From positions 62,001 to 126,000 of the forward strand of contig VXIS01000007.1 in assembly GCA_008704415.1 (NCBI GenBank): DNA of 64,000 bases. The letters run 5' to 3'. Shown here piece by piece: positions 12,452 to 21,869 of the stretch. The notes below the pieces were generated by a model. That model ran no database searches. It had not been told where the DNA came from and saw only the letters and a list, made by a program, of their open reading frames with translations. Source of the stretch: Sphaerosporella brunnea (taxonomy: Eukaryota; Ascomycota; Pezizomycetes; Pezizales; Pyronemataceae). Position numbers and translations under genes: made by a program. How positions within the stretch are numbered: the stretch's first letter is position 1; each line of letters begins with the position of its first letter.

Positions 12452-13189
12452 TGCAGCGGTCATGCACGTAGAGCAAGTAAAGAGAGGAAATGAGAAGCAC
12501 TTGTCCGTTAAGGAAACAGTCTTGGGTAAGTCATTGGAATTCGAGCTGCGAGAAAAAAAAAAAAAAAAAAGCCCTCTTCGGCAGGACTTACCGCTTGAAA
12601 TGGCTGCATGCAATCCGTTCCCGACGGCAGCCAACAGCAGTTGATCAATCGTCCCCACGCAATCAAGATTAACATTATGGATGCGTGAATTGGCTATGTC
12701 GATGTCGGTCAGGGAAGTCCAAGCGAACATTCACGGCAAGAAACGAGCGATCTCGCGAAAGGCGGGAAGGCGCGTCTTCCATAGAGTAGTCTAATCTATG
12801 TAATCTATGAAGAAGTTTACATACGGTAAGTACCTACCTAGGTACATACAAGAAGAAGTGTGTATGCACCAGTTAAAACCGTTCCTTTGTCCCGATCCCG
12901 ATTAATTATGCAACCGCCGCCGTCGACGTCTGCACAAACCCAATGACGGAAACAGGACGAGGCGTTTCTGTCTGTGGGGTTTTTTCCCCGCTAAATGTCT
13001 ATCGATCAAGCACGCGCAAAGTACCTAGATCAGACATCCACACCCTGCGCGTTCGCTCGCTTCTGATCAACCCACCATCCACCGCCGTCCACGGGACCGA
13101 GATCAAAGCACACGGAACGCGTGCGCACGGAATTCCCTGCTTGGTGTGAATACAGGCGAAGGTCCGACCGCGATCGAAGCTTCGAAGAT

Positions 13190-13274
13190 CCCGACGACGA
13201 CAACAACAACAACAACAACGACAACAACGACGACGACAACGATAACGAACGACAACGATAACGAACGACGACAG
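13190..13274. repeat. CAA/GACAA/ACG-rich simple repeat
   Basis: Runs of ACGACG, CAACAACAA and AACGATAACGA follow one another about 160 bp upstream of the RING-protein start. It probably lies in the promoter or 5' leader. Confidence 0.85.
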
Positions 13275-13435
13275 ACGCAAAAGTTGGCAAGTCTAAGAAC
13301 CAGCACATCGCAGCGCGGAATTGAGTGTGTCTGCGGCGACGACGACGACGACTGCAATTACTTACACGGACGCAAGCACGATAATCCAATTAGGTTCCGA
13401 GGGAGCAACGAATTCGTCCTGATTTCGGAGGTGCG

Positions 13436-14827
13436 ATGGCCAGTTGTTCAAAGCGCGTGAGTAGTAGTAGTGGTGGGAAGTCTACAATCTCCGAGGGAGG
13501 GTCAAGTCGGATTCCCGCAAGCGAGGAAAGCCCCACGGCATCGAAGCATTCCAGACACCCGCGATCTCGGGGTGGAGTCCTGGATGAGCCCATCGTCATC
13601 GATGACGACACCGAGTTAAGTCTCGACGAAGACACACCACCGCCAAAGAGGAGACAGATTCGACAGCGATCATCGGTGCCCGCGACCATGCCATTGCATC
13701 CTATGGTCGAGATCCCGGCGCTTCAGTTGACTGCAGCTGAGAGAGGAGAATATGTGCGCTTCAACGACGAGAACTCAGAGTCGGAATCAGCCGGCAGTGA
13801 TCATGATAGTGATCAGGCGGAACCAGAAGCCGACCACGAGGAGTATGAGATTGAGGACGAATCTGAAGAGCTGATTCCTCGGCTCAAGAGACCACGCATT
13901 CGGGACAAGGCGTTGACTCCACCTCTCAGTCCCGTTTACGAGTCTCTTGATACAGCTCCGCCGACAAGACTAGACAAAGGGAAGGGCAAAGCACGGGACT
14001 ATACCAACTGCCAGACCGCTCCTTTGTCGCCGGTTCGCTCGCGGGCTGGAAGTTCCATGCGGAGGTCTTTAGAGATCGGCAACGAAGGACCCAGTGCTCG
14101 TCGTAGGGGAGTTTTCGACAGCGACCACGATGACGATATCCCATCGCCGTCGCCTTCGTGGCTCCGGGCAAAGAACTCCTCTGGTCGTTCTCGGGCAACC
14201 CTACCCACGCCATCCTCACAGGATCCTGACGAGATCTACCCTCCGCTCAAAACGCCCGTAAAGCCGAAGAGAAAACCTTCTCGTCCTAGCATGACGAGGA
14301 TCGTCGACCCGGCTTTCATGCACGAGCAAGAAGATGAGGACGATAGTATACTGTTCGAGCCTATTCCTGGAAATCCCTTGCGGATTGGATCTTCCGCGCT
14401 CACACCCAAACGCATGCTCCAGGCAAACGGTTCAAAGCCGTCGGACTGTCCCGGCCCCAAACCGCCGCCTCCATCTCCCTCCGAAGAGCTCTTTGCGCCG
14501 TCCGAAAATACTTGCCAGATATGCTATGCCCTGCACATCGAGGCGACATACTCGTACGACCCGTGCAACCATCGCACCTGCAAATGGTGTTGGTACGGTG
14601 CTTGGGAAATCTCGCAAATTCAGAGCACGGACCCGAACGAGTATGCGGACGTTTGTTGCGGCGTCTGTTCAGTGGTCGTCGACGAACTCGTCGTGCTTGG
14701 GAAAGGAGAGCGGTGGATTCTGGCGGGCGAGATTTTGCGCCCAAAGGTCACGTACAGTTTGGGAGGCCGGCGACGGTATAAGTGGAATCCTTACGGTGAT
14801 TGGGAGCCGGTTTCAAGCCAGACTTGA
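13436..14827 (+). CDS. RING-finger protein with SUMO-interaction-like motif
   Basis: A single-exon 463-aa protein I do not recognise as a named family. Residues 1-350 are low-complexity, Ser/Pro/Asp/Glu-rich and probably disordered. Within them PIVIDDDTELSLDED (52-66) matches a SUMO-interaction motif: a hydrophobic I-V-I core followed by acidic residues. Near the C terminus a complete C3HC4 RING pattern is visible: C360-x2-C363-x13-C377-x-H379-x2-C382-x2-C385-x22-C408-x2-C411. A SIM plus RING is the architecture of SUMO-targeted ubiquitin ligases, so an E3 role in the nucleus is an inference. It lies 1.5 kb downstream of DNMT5 on the same strand and is convergent with the acidic orphan at 15117. 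The start is the first long-frame ATG; a short upstream exon cannot be excluded. Confidence 0.75.
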   Translation: MASCSKRVSSSSGGKSTISEGGSSRIPASEESPTASKHSRHPRSRGGVLDEPIVIDDDTELSLDEDTPPPKRRQIRQRSSVPATMPLHPMVEIPALQLTAAERGEYVRFNDENSESESAGSDHDSDQAEPEADHEEYEIEDESEELIPRLKRPRIRDKALTPPLSPVYESLDTAPPTRLDKGKGKARDYTNCQTAPLSPVRSRAGSSMRRSLEIGNEGPSARRRGVFDSDHDDDIPSPSPSWLRAKNSSGRSRATLPTPSSQDPDEIYPPLKTPVKPKRKPSRPSMTRIVDPAFMHEQEDEDDSILFEPIPGNPLRIGSSALTPKRMLQANGSKPSDCPGPKPPPPSPSEELFAPSENTCQICYALHIEATYSYDPCNHRTCKWCWYGAWEISQIQSTDPNEYADVCCGVCSVVVDELVVLGKGERWILAGEILRPKVTYSLGGRRRYKWNPYGDWEPVSSQT

Positions 14828-15116
14828 AGGGAGGGTGGTGGGTGGTTTTCAGAGTCTGCTTTTTTTTTTTTTTTTTTTTCATTTCATTGTTCTTACATGT
14901 ACAAATAGCAATACCATGAGAACATCGATCACTGCGTGTTGAAGACTTCCAGGCAACAAAAAGAAAAACAAACCAAAACACCACCCAAAAGCTTGCTAAC
15001 AACTCCACGCTAGCGCTGTGTAAACTCATGAACGAAAAAAAAAAAGCAAAAAAAACGCTATCATACACCTGTACCCATCCAATCATGCCAAACTCCTGCC
15101 AATCGCAAGAACAGCC

Positions 15117-16001
15117 CTACAAATCCGGGTCATCATCCGGACTAACAGCAGGAAAGCTCCCCTTCTCAACAATTTTGCCCACCAACTCATCCTCACCACC
15201 AACCAGCACCTTCAGCTCCGCATAAACCGCAGAGGCGCTACCCGTCAGATTCTCGTCAGCATTCCTGTTACGGATCCGCGCCAACACGGCGTTCCAGGTC
15301 TGCTCGTCCGCGCCGCACTCAATCCACGTCTTGCTCCGCCGCTCTTTGACAACGAACCCGCTGATCTCGTCCATATCTAGCAACTGGTACTCGTCGACGA
15401 TGGCGTCCAGGAATGCGGTATAGCTTTTAAAGTCTCGGTACCAGAGCCGCACCGAGTGCGCCGAGATCATGGTGCCCTCGATCAGCGCTTTGATACGCGC
15501 CGAGAAGATGATGTTGGGGGTCTGCGCGGCGAGCCAGGACTCGTAGTGCGGCGAGGTGAAGTGTGGCGGGATATACGGGTTCGGCATTTCCTCGTCTTCA
15601 TCTTCCACGGGGGGGAGTAACTCTTCGTCTTCGGCTTCGGCTTCCGCCTCGGCTTCGGCTTCTTCGTCGGAGTCGGAAACCGACGAGTCCGTGTCGCTGT
15701 CGGTAGCAAAGTTGGAGTCGCTGTCGCTGTCGCTATCCCCCCCATCCCCCTCCTCCCCCTCCTCGTCTTCCTCCTCTTCCATTTCGGTGTCCGATATGTC
15801 AAGGTTCGAAAACTTCCCCTGAACGCTTTCGAATTCGAGGTCCATGGCTTCGTCGTCGGAGCCATCGGCCTCGGTTGGAGCTGGCGAGGAGCCGGGGTGG
15901 TCGAAGGCGAAGGACATGTTGACCGGCAGCGTCGCAGGGCTGGTGGGCCGCTCCTGCCCGGTGAAGATGAAGCGTGAGGGAATGGAGGTGGTAGTGGCCA
16001 T
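15117..16001 (-). CDS. Acidic orphan protein
   Basis: A single-exon 294-aa protein with no family I recognise. Residues 45-145 are an extreme acidic tract (SDSDSDS, EEAEAEAEAEAEDEE, EDEDEEMP). The C-terminal 150 residues look folded: mixed hydrophobic and charged, with an aromatic-rich segment around HYESWLAAQTPN and SVRLWYRDFKSYTAFLDAI. No signal peptide or membrane segment is seen. An acidic tract plus a small globular domain is common in nuclear chaperone- or chromatin-associated proteins, but that is only a hint. It is convergent with the RING gene (289 bp between stop codons). The interval 14828-15116 holds a T-run and A-runs only. Confidence 0.7.
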   Translation of the reverse strand: MATTTSIPSRFIFTGQERPTSPATLPVNMSFAFDHPGSSPAPTEADGSDDEAMDLEFESVQGKFSNLDISDTEMEEEEDEEGEEGDGGDSDSDSDSNFATDSDTDSSVSDSDEEAEAEAEAEAEDEELLPPVEDEDEEMPNPYIPPHFTSPHYESWLAAQTPNIIFSARIKALIEGTMISAHSVRLWYRDFKSYTAFLDAIVDEYQLLDMDEISGFVVKERRSKTWIECGADEQTWNAVLARIRNRNADENLTGSASAVYAELKVLVGGEDELVGKIVEKGSFPAVSPDDDPDL

Positions 16002-16908
16002 AAGGTATTAGAGTGGTGATGACGGTGATGATTATGATTTCTTGGGGATTGTCGGACGCGTGAAATGGAGGGCGCGATGGGTGTGGGCTGGTGGGGTAAA
16101 CAAGCAGGGAAAACAAGCAGGGAAGGATGTTTAAGCTCATCCCACTAAGAAGTTTCTCCGAGATCCATGAGATGAGCGAGTGATGCAGCGAGATTAACGG
16201 AACGCATGGATTTATCTTCTACATGATGGCTTTATAGAGCGGCTTGCTCTTTGATGGTGTCGAACGGTGAAAGGGTCCACCGAGTCGTCTATGGACTTGA
16301 TGGTGATTGTTCGCAGAGGACTTCCCGTCTGAAAGGGTTGGAACTGCATCTATTGATTCCATCTGCCGATGAGCAAATAACGGCGTCCACGTGATCAGAC
16401 CCTTTCGGCTGTCTAGGCTGAACTGAGTTTGGCGCAACCAATCCAGAGGCTGAGTAAGCTGCGCAGCGACCGTTAAGCTTAATCTCGCGATGCAGCCATT
16501 CAAACCGCATGTATCTGCGGTTTCACAGCGGGCGGAGGCCGAGGAATTATATTTTGCGCATGTTTGCGTATATTTAGCTCAAAGTATCCGGATGTCGGTG
16601 GCTTGGGGGCATAAGCGAGGCAAATTGTCCTTTCTTTGACGTCGATACGGGCTGTGGGTGCAAATTGCAGCAATGCCATGCCATTCACAGCTATTTCTGG
16701 AGTTTTCATTTCAGCTTCTACTCGATCTGCTACATAAGCCTACATACGGGATGACTGTGGCTCTTGGCGGTTGTATAAAGAGAGGTGCATTCCTCCGAGG
16801 CCGGTTCTCTTTCGGCACAGCTCTTCAGTCTTTCACTTCCCAGCACTCGTTTTCTTTCACTAGCAACCAATCACTTCTTCAATAACAACAATAATAACAA
16901 CAAAAACA
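16002..16908. other. Divergent intergenic region with promoter of the six-cysteine protein
   Basis: No gene supported. It carries the start-side flank of the acidic orphan on one side and, on the other, the promoter of the secreted gene at 16909, with a TATA box and a CT- then AAC-rich leader. Confidence 0.6.
16774..16779 (+). promoter_or_regulatory. TATA box of the 16909 gene
   Basis: TATAAA sits 130 bp ahead of the ATG, followed by a pyrimidine-rich stretch and an A-rich leader. Its paralogue at 18715 has a similar box, so the pair probably shares a strong, regulated core-promoter type. Confidence 0.6.
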
Positions 16909-17724
16909 ATGCTCCAGCTCATCCTTCTTTCCGCTGCCATCTCCCTCGTGGCCGCATTCCCCACCACCACCACTCCCCCCACCTATGGCACCCCCACCAA
17001 AAGCCCCTGCCCCAGCATCTGCGCCGACTATGTCAACTCCTGCGGCATGCCCTACGGTGGTTGCTTCCCCGACCCCAAATGCACCGGCGGCACCGCATGG
17101 CCCACCTTCAGCCCCCCGCCGTGCCCCACCACCTCCTCCTGCACCAGCAGCGCCCCGGCGTGTACCCAGAGCATCTGCTATGACTACGTCAACGAGTGCG
17201 GACAGATGTATGGCGGGTGCCTGTTGGCACCCAAATGCGGCGGACCAAAGAGCCCGACGTTTTCGAAACCGGCGTGCACGCCGACTGTGACGCCGAAGCC
17301 GCAGACCACACCGACACCTTATACCAAGCCGAAGCCGGAGACGTGTACCCAGAGCATCTGCTATGACTACGTCAACGAGTGCGGACAGATGTATGGCGGA
17401 TGCGTGTTAGCACCCGAATGCGGAGGCCCCAAAACCCCGAAGTTTTCGAAGCCGCCGTGCACTGTGAAGCCGACTTATACCACCGCCCCCACGCCTAAGC
17501 CGAAGTGCACCCAGAAGATCTGCTACGATATGGTTAATGAGTGCGGAATGAAGTATGGAGGCTGTATTCTCACGCCAGAGTGTGGTGGGCCAAAGAAGCC
17601 GGATTTCCCCAAGCCTGTGTGCCCGGTTACGGAGGGTAAAGTGTATAATAAGACGGTTACGAAGACGGTTACGAAGACGGAGGTAGCGAAGGAGAAGTGT
17701 GAGTGCACTGCTAAGGGGTATTAA
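16909..17724 (+). CDS. Secreted protein with four six-cysteine YGGC modules
   Basis: A 271-aa protein with signal peptide (residues 1-16, MLQLILLSAAISLVAA) and four tandem cysteine modules separated by Pro/Thr-rich linkers. Module 1 runs C34 to C72 with spacing C-x3-C-x6-C-x6-C-x5-C-x13-C. Modules 2-4 use x4 in the first gap and x12 in the last. Each carries an invariant core of Tyr-Gly-Gly-Cys after the third cysteine and Phe-x2-Pro before the last. Six cysteines suggest three disulfides per module (inference). The C-terminal 35 residues have threonine/lysine repeats (KTVTKT) and end in CECTAKGY. I do not recognise the family. It is wall- or effector-like by layout only. The same module occurs twice in the neighbour at 18715. 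Confidence 0.85.
   Translation: MLQLILLSAAISLVAAFPTTTTPPTYGTPTKSPCPSICADYVNSCGMPYGGCFPDPKCTGGTAWPTFSPPPCPTTSSCTSSAPACTQSICYDYVNECGQMYGGCLLAPKCGGPKSPTFSKPACTPTVTPKPQTTPTPYTKPKPETCTQSICYDYVNECGQMYGGCVLAPECGGPKTPKFSKPPCTVKPTYTTAPTPKPKCTQKICYDMVNECGMKYGGCILTPECGGPKKPDFPKPVCPVTEGKVYNKTVTKTVTKTEVAKEKCECTAKGY
17161..17403. repeat. Near-identical direct repeat inside the six-cysteine gene
   Basis: Bases 17161-17220 and 17344-17403 are the same apart from the change at 17217/17400 (g to a). Both encode the start of modules 2 and 3. The linker between them has diverged, so the module has been copied or gene-converted recently. Confidence 0.9.
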
Positions 17725-18151
17725 GCGCGGCTGCTGTCCGTGTGCGGGATGAGGGATGAGGGATGATGATGACGGGCGGTTGAGATGGATTTATACCCTA
17801 AATACGTAATTTACTGATTGTCAAAGAGTTTCCTTCTTTCTTGCCGGAGTGCCTCCACGAGTTCGGTATCTGCCTGCCCAACTTAACCATGCTGTGGCTG
17901 ACTTACAACCCATCTTATACCCCCCCAACCAATAGTAACCGAAAGCTGCAAATCCATGACACCGAATCATAATCTATGAGTAAACACGAGCCGTGCCGTT
18001 CCTGCCGAATCAACTATGATGCAAGATCAAGCTTTTTCAACCGCAGCCCGTCAGCTTCCGCTTCTTCCGAGATAGTTATCGACATTTTGTCTGTTAATTG
18101 TTGTAGTTGGGCGTACGGGTAGGTACTATGACTACACCGGTGGGCGGCTGT

Positions 18152-18174
18152 CACACACACACACACACACACAC
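18152..18174. repeat. (CA)n microsatellite
   Basis: An uninterrupted CA tract of about 23 bases, seen directly. Confidence 0.95.
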
Positions 18175-18626
18175 GAGTAAACAATTTATTCTCGCGTAGA
18201 GAGGTGAGCTGTAGATGGGTAAAGGCTGGGTTTTCTTGTTGTCGAATTGATAGGATCTAGTTAGAGACCAGCAGCTACTCGGTAGCTACTAAATAGCTAG
18301 CCAGTATCAATTATTACTATCTATATAGTAGTTACTACGGTATTAGCACAACACAAAGATTGAAGGAAGGGCCATGTCAACCAACGAACGGATTAACGAA
18401 GTATTTTGCAATCTTTCTTGCACTGCAATCAACAGCCCGGTGAGAGGGTGTTTACACACAGTGGCAGCCGGCAGGAACCACAAATCTACAACCACAAATA
18501 CGAGCTAGCCAGCTCCACCAGTGAATATTAATCCAATCCAACAATCCTATCAAGCATCCCGGGGGGAGGGGTACGTAACACCACCTCACCGGACGGCATC
18601 ACGGTCCGAAGTCCATATCCATCAGG

Positions 18627-18633
18627 TATAAAA
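18627..18633 (+). promoter_or_regulatory. TATA box of the 18715 gene
   Basis: TATAAAA lies 88 bp ahead of the ATG. The spacing places transcription start just upstream of, or inside, the CAAG repeat. Confidence 0.6.
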
Positions 18634-18660
18634 CCCCCTCCAGCAGCAGTAACACAGCTC

Positions 18661-18704
<44 letters not shown>
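18661..18704 (+). repeat. (CAAG)11 in the 5' leader
   Basis: Eleven perfect CAAG units directly precede ACAAGACAAG and the ATG at 18715. Given the TATA box at 18627, the repeat is expected to be transcribed as 5' leader. Confidence 0.9.
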
Positions 18705-18714
18705 ACAAGACAAG

Positions 18715-19167
18715 ATGCACTACCTCCACCTCACCGCCCTGGCGCTCGCCGGCATAGCCGCTGCAGACCCGTACCCATACACCATCGTCCCCCCGCCCAT
18801 CAGCCTCTCGACCAGCACGAGCACGAGCAGTTTCCACATAACGACGCGGGGGCCGCCGCCGCTGCACACGGTGCGTACGAGCACGAGCACGACGCCGTGT
18901 CCGAGCATCTGCGCGGAGTGGACCAATTCCTGCGACCAGACGTACGGTGGGTGTTTCCCCGACCCGGCGTGCACCGGCGGCACCGCGTGGCCGACCTTCC
19001 ACCCACCGCCGTGCACCGCTACCACCACCGTTTGTCCCACGCTTTGTGTCGACCGTGTCAATGCGTGTGGAAAGACTTATGGCGGGTGCTATGCTGAGCC
19101 GAGCTGTACCGGCGGCTCCGTGACGCCGACATTTACGGCGCCGCCGTGCATTCAGACACTGGATTAG
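18715..19167 (+). CDS. Secreted protein with two six-cysteine YGGC modules
   Basis: A single-exon 150-aa paralogue of the gene at 16909. Signal peptide about residues 1-18 (MHYLHLTALALAGIAAAD), then a Ser/Thr-rich spacer (STSTSTSS) and two modules, each with C-x3-C-x6-C-x6-C-x5-C-x13-C spacing. Module 1 shares CFPDP, CTGGTAWPTF and PPPC with module 1 of the neighbour, so the first modules are orthologous within the duplication. Module 2 (CPTLCVDRVNACGKTYGGC) has diverged. It ends right after the last module, without the threonine/lysine tail. Function unknown: cell-wall-associated or effector-like secreted protein, by layout only. Confidence 0.85.
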   Translation: MHYLHLTALALAGIAAADPYPYTIVPPPISLSTSTSTSSFHITTRGPPPLHTVRTSTSTTPCPSICAEWTNSCDQTYGGCFPDPACTGGTAWPTFHPPPCTATTTVCPTLCVDRVNACGKTYGGCYAEPSCTGGSVTPTFTAPPCIQTLD

Positions 19168-19482
19168 TTAGTTGGGTATGGGGACGGTATCATGGGATAT
19201 CACCCGTTTGATGGGTTTATGTTGATCTGCGGTGGGATGGGCACAGCTCTTGTTGGTTGTAGTTAGGAAGAGTGGGTTCAATTTATATATATCTAAACTT
19301 GCGCATTGAAGCCTCGTAGATCTCATCAATATGCAATATGTACCACGGAAAATAACTACGGACTCACCAGAAAAAGCCCCAAAACTCGCCCAACGCCGAT
19401 GATGAATCTCTCACCCACTATACCACGCAAAAACACACAACCCAACATCGTGAACCAAAAAAAAAGAAAAAAAATCATGGCT
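19168..19482. other. Short convergent intergenic region
   Basis: AT-rich 3' ends of the two convergent genes. No other signal seen. Confidence 0.6.
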
Positions 19483-21091
19483 TCAACCATCCGCTATCTC
19501 CTCGACGACCTCAAAATCGTTGCTGACCATGATGCATCTTGGATCGGGATCCACCACCAGGTCTCCCTGGCTCCCGTTGTGCGACGAATCGTTGGGTGCT
19601 TTATTACGCTGATATTTGCGGGCACTCCCGGACGTAACCGCGCTGGTGTTTACCCCATTCGGCCCATCTTGCGGCCGCAGCTTCAAACTCTGCTCGCGGT
19701 GCTGCGTGGTTAACGATCCAAGAATGTATGAGCCTGGTGATGACGCTGATGCTGCTGCCGCCGCTACCTGTCCGTGCTTCCTGTTGCGTGAGCGCGTGTC
19801 AACACATTTTGTGTGGGTCGGGGTGGTGGTGAGCCAGGTGGAGTATCGTAAGAAAAAGGGCTTGAGACACGCGGCGCAGGCACATATGCAGCCGAAGCCG
19901 ATCTCGGCGATGGACCAGCAGATGATTTGGACCAGGCCGCGCGTGTCGTCACCGTTGGGCAGGCCTTTGAAGAGGTTTGCCATGCGGATTATGCCGAATA
20001 TGCAGGCGCTGGAAAAGTACGGTTAGTTCATACCTAGCTGTACTGAAGGTGATAGATACTCACACTCCACCCTTGATTTGCGTTAGTGGATTGTTACAAG
20101 AAGGGAGTGGGTGCTTACAATCATCAGCAGTCCGAGCATTGCGACCTTCTGTCGAAATGGAAGGTTCATCGTTCCAAACAGCCCCAGCGGCGCCAGTACT
20201 ACCAGGACATCGGTCGCAACGTTCACGCAGGAGATTATGATGTATATTTGTGGGCGGTTGGCGCAAGTCGCATCTGCCATTAACTTAATATCCCAAAGCG
20301 CCGCAACAGGCTTGCAGAGAAAAATGAGTCTGAGGATGGCTATCAAAGTTCAGTACAACCAAAACGGTGTATATTCGACCAGCTCACCATAGATATTGTA
20401 AAAAATGGAGAATCCCATTAGGCTGCACAGATACCACTGGACATATCTGGCGTGTGCCTTCGATAATCGGATGAAGAGGTAAATCACGGCGCATTTGATG
20501 AACATGTTGGATAAGAAATAGAACATAGAGCTCAATGCATCCAACTGTACTTGGAATTAGAACTCCTGGCTCGAGTGGGAGGTTCGAAAACGGCGCACCT
20601 TGAGGAAGTAAGGACTGTAGAGAGCGAGCTCAACATCCCACACATGCCGTCCTAGTCCGTAATGAGTGACTTCTGCAACATCGTGAGCTCCCCTGAACAG
20701 GCATACAACACCAGAAAAGCACCACTCACCAACGCTCGACACGGAACCCATAGCAAGGCAGAACAACTATGCTGAATTAGAAGGACTGTTGATTTGAAAC
20801 CCCTTTCATTGAGGATACCTACCCAGGCCAAAACGATAAACACTAGAACCAGCGCCATCAGTCATCGTCCTCTCGTCAAATCATACACGCCTACATACAA
20901 TCATCCAATCCCGGCTGCCGTACGATACATAACCTCGTGTATAAACGCAACCCCAGAAACACTGTCGTGCCGATGATGGCAGTAATATTGCAGCATAACA
21001 GCTTGTATCCGATCGAGTCGGGATTGGTGAAGTTGGATGATATGCCCGGGGGCGGAATTCCGGCGGATATCGAAGTTCCATTGACGCTCAT
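19483..21091 (-). CDS. Pth11/fungal-rhodopsin-like seven-helix membrane protein
   Basis: A 411-aa protein assembled from eight exons on the minus strand: 21091-20899, 20842-20823, 20766-20730, 20672-20599, 20544-20388, 20339-20119, 20071-20064 and 20008-19483. All junctions use GT-AG and keep frame. The joined sequence shows family landmarks: RLYTRLCIVRQPGLDD followed by LFIVLAW at helices 1-2, HYGLGRHVWDVEL, FYFLSNMFIKCAVIYLFIRL, then IFLCKPVAALWDIK, DVLVVLAPLGLF, and GGVACIFGIIRMANL leading to the last helix LVQIICWSIAEIGFGCICACAACLKP. The C-terminal tail is long, cytoplasmic and Ser/Asn-rich. There is no CFEM domain, so it is not the classic Pth11 subtype. A role as a plasma-membrane receptor is inferred from the family. 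Exons of 20 and 8 nt are unusual. Confidence 0.88.
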
Positions 21092-21353
21092 CTCTCCCGC
21101 TGCAGCAGCTGCTCGAGGCGGTGTTGTATTCAGCGGGAAATGCGGAAGCTCTCGTAATTCAAGGTGGTGATTGCAGCATTTGGTGTTGAGACGAATCCTA
21201 AGGGAAGAGTCTGGGGTAGCCGGGGGTTACTATATGGATTACTTTACATAGGCACTCGGCTAGGGGACCATGCATTTCATACCGCTCACCAGCGAATTTA
21301 ATGCTGCAGGAGACCCTTGCAAGTGGGGGTCTGAAGTGAGAATTTGGAAAATA
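21092..21353. other. Promoter side of the receptor gene
   Basis: No further gene; ends at the palindromic MITE. Nothing else seen. Confidence 0.4.
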
Positions 21354-21470
21354 CCGCATAAACACGAGCCTGGGTGACGAAGTGACTTCACCACATGGCC
21401 AAGTCACTCTGCCGCAGTGCAACCCGTGGCAAAGGCACTTCGCCCAGGCTCTCATTTCGAGTTTATGCGG
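21354..21470. mobile_element. Palindromic MITE, copy 1
   Basis: 117 bp that folds on itself: it opens CCGCATAAAC and closes GTTTATGCGG, with GAGCCTGGG/CCCAGGCTC and AAGTGACTT-like arms inside. It is preceded by TA. The expected TA on the right is CA, so that flank has mutated or the boundary differs. A better-preserved copy with TA on both sides lies at 43811-43936. Confidence 0.8.
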
Positions 21471-21869
21471 CACTGGGCGATGGGGCCCAAATCCAGGCTT
21501 GGCATTGTCACATAATCAGTCACGTTTGTATTTAGGTTCGCGTGGCCGCGTCTTTTGTTCGAGATGCTTTGCATTTGCATGCAGCAAGGTTGTTGTCCCT
21601 GAAAATCAGAGTCGGTTGCCATGTGGGTTGCCATGGTGACGGCAGCGCGAACCCTGTTTTGGAGGCGGAGCGCGATGTCCACCCAAAAGGGAACTCGTCA
21701 GCAAATTATCCACGCCGGATAGGCGTCCCCAACCACATCACCACACCGCTCGCAAGCTCTCGCCCAGCGGTGCACTCATGAAACCGCCGTTCAACCATAA
21801 TCACCCGCAACCCCCGCATGAGCGCACTGTGAATCTTCCTGAGAACTTTTGGTGTGACAGTGTGTTTTC
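21471..21869. other. Region between MITE and piggyBac remnant
   Basis: No gene supported. Possibly the 5' part of the piggyBac element, but no terminal repeat or TTAA pair could be identified. Confidence 0.4.

Larger units (their letters stand above)
11958..13435. other. Intergenic region with simple repeats
   Basis: No gene supported between DNMT5 and the RING protein. It contains a T-rich DNMT5 3' region, a TTTA microsatellite, an A-run near 12552-12570 and a CAA/ACG-rich tract just ahead of the next gene. Confidence 0.6.
17725..18714. other. Intergenic region between the two paralogues
   Basis: No gene supported. It contains a CA microsatellite, short TAGCTAGC/ACTA-rich repeats near 18260-18340, a TATA box and a CAAG repeat in the leader of the gene at 18715. 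Confidence 0.6.
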
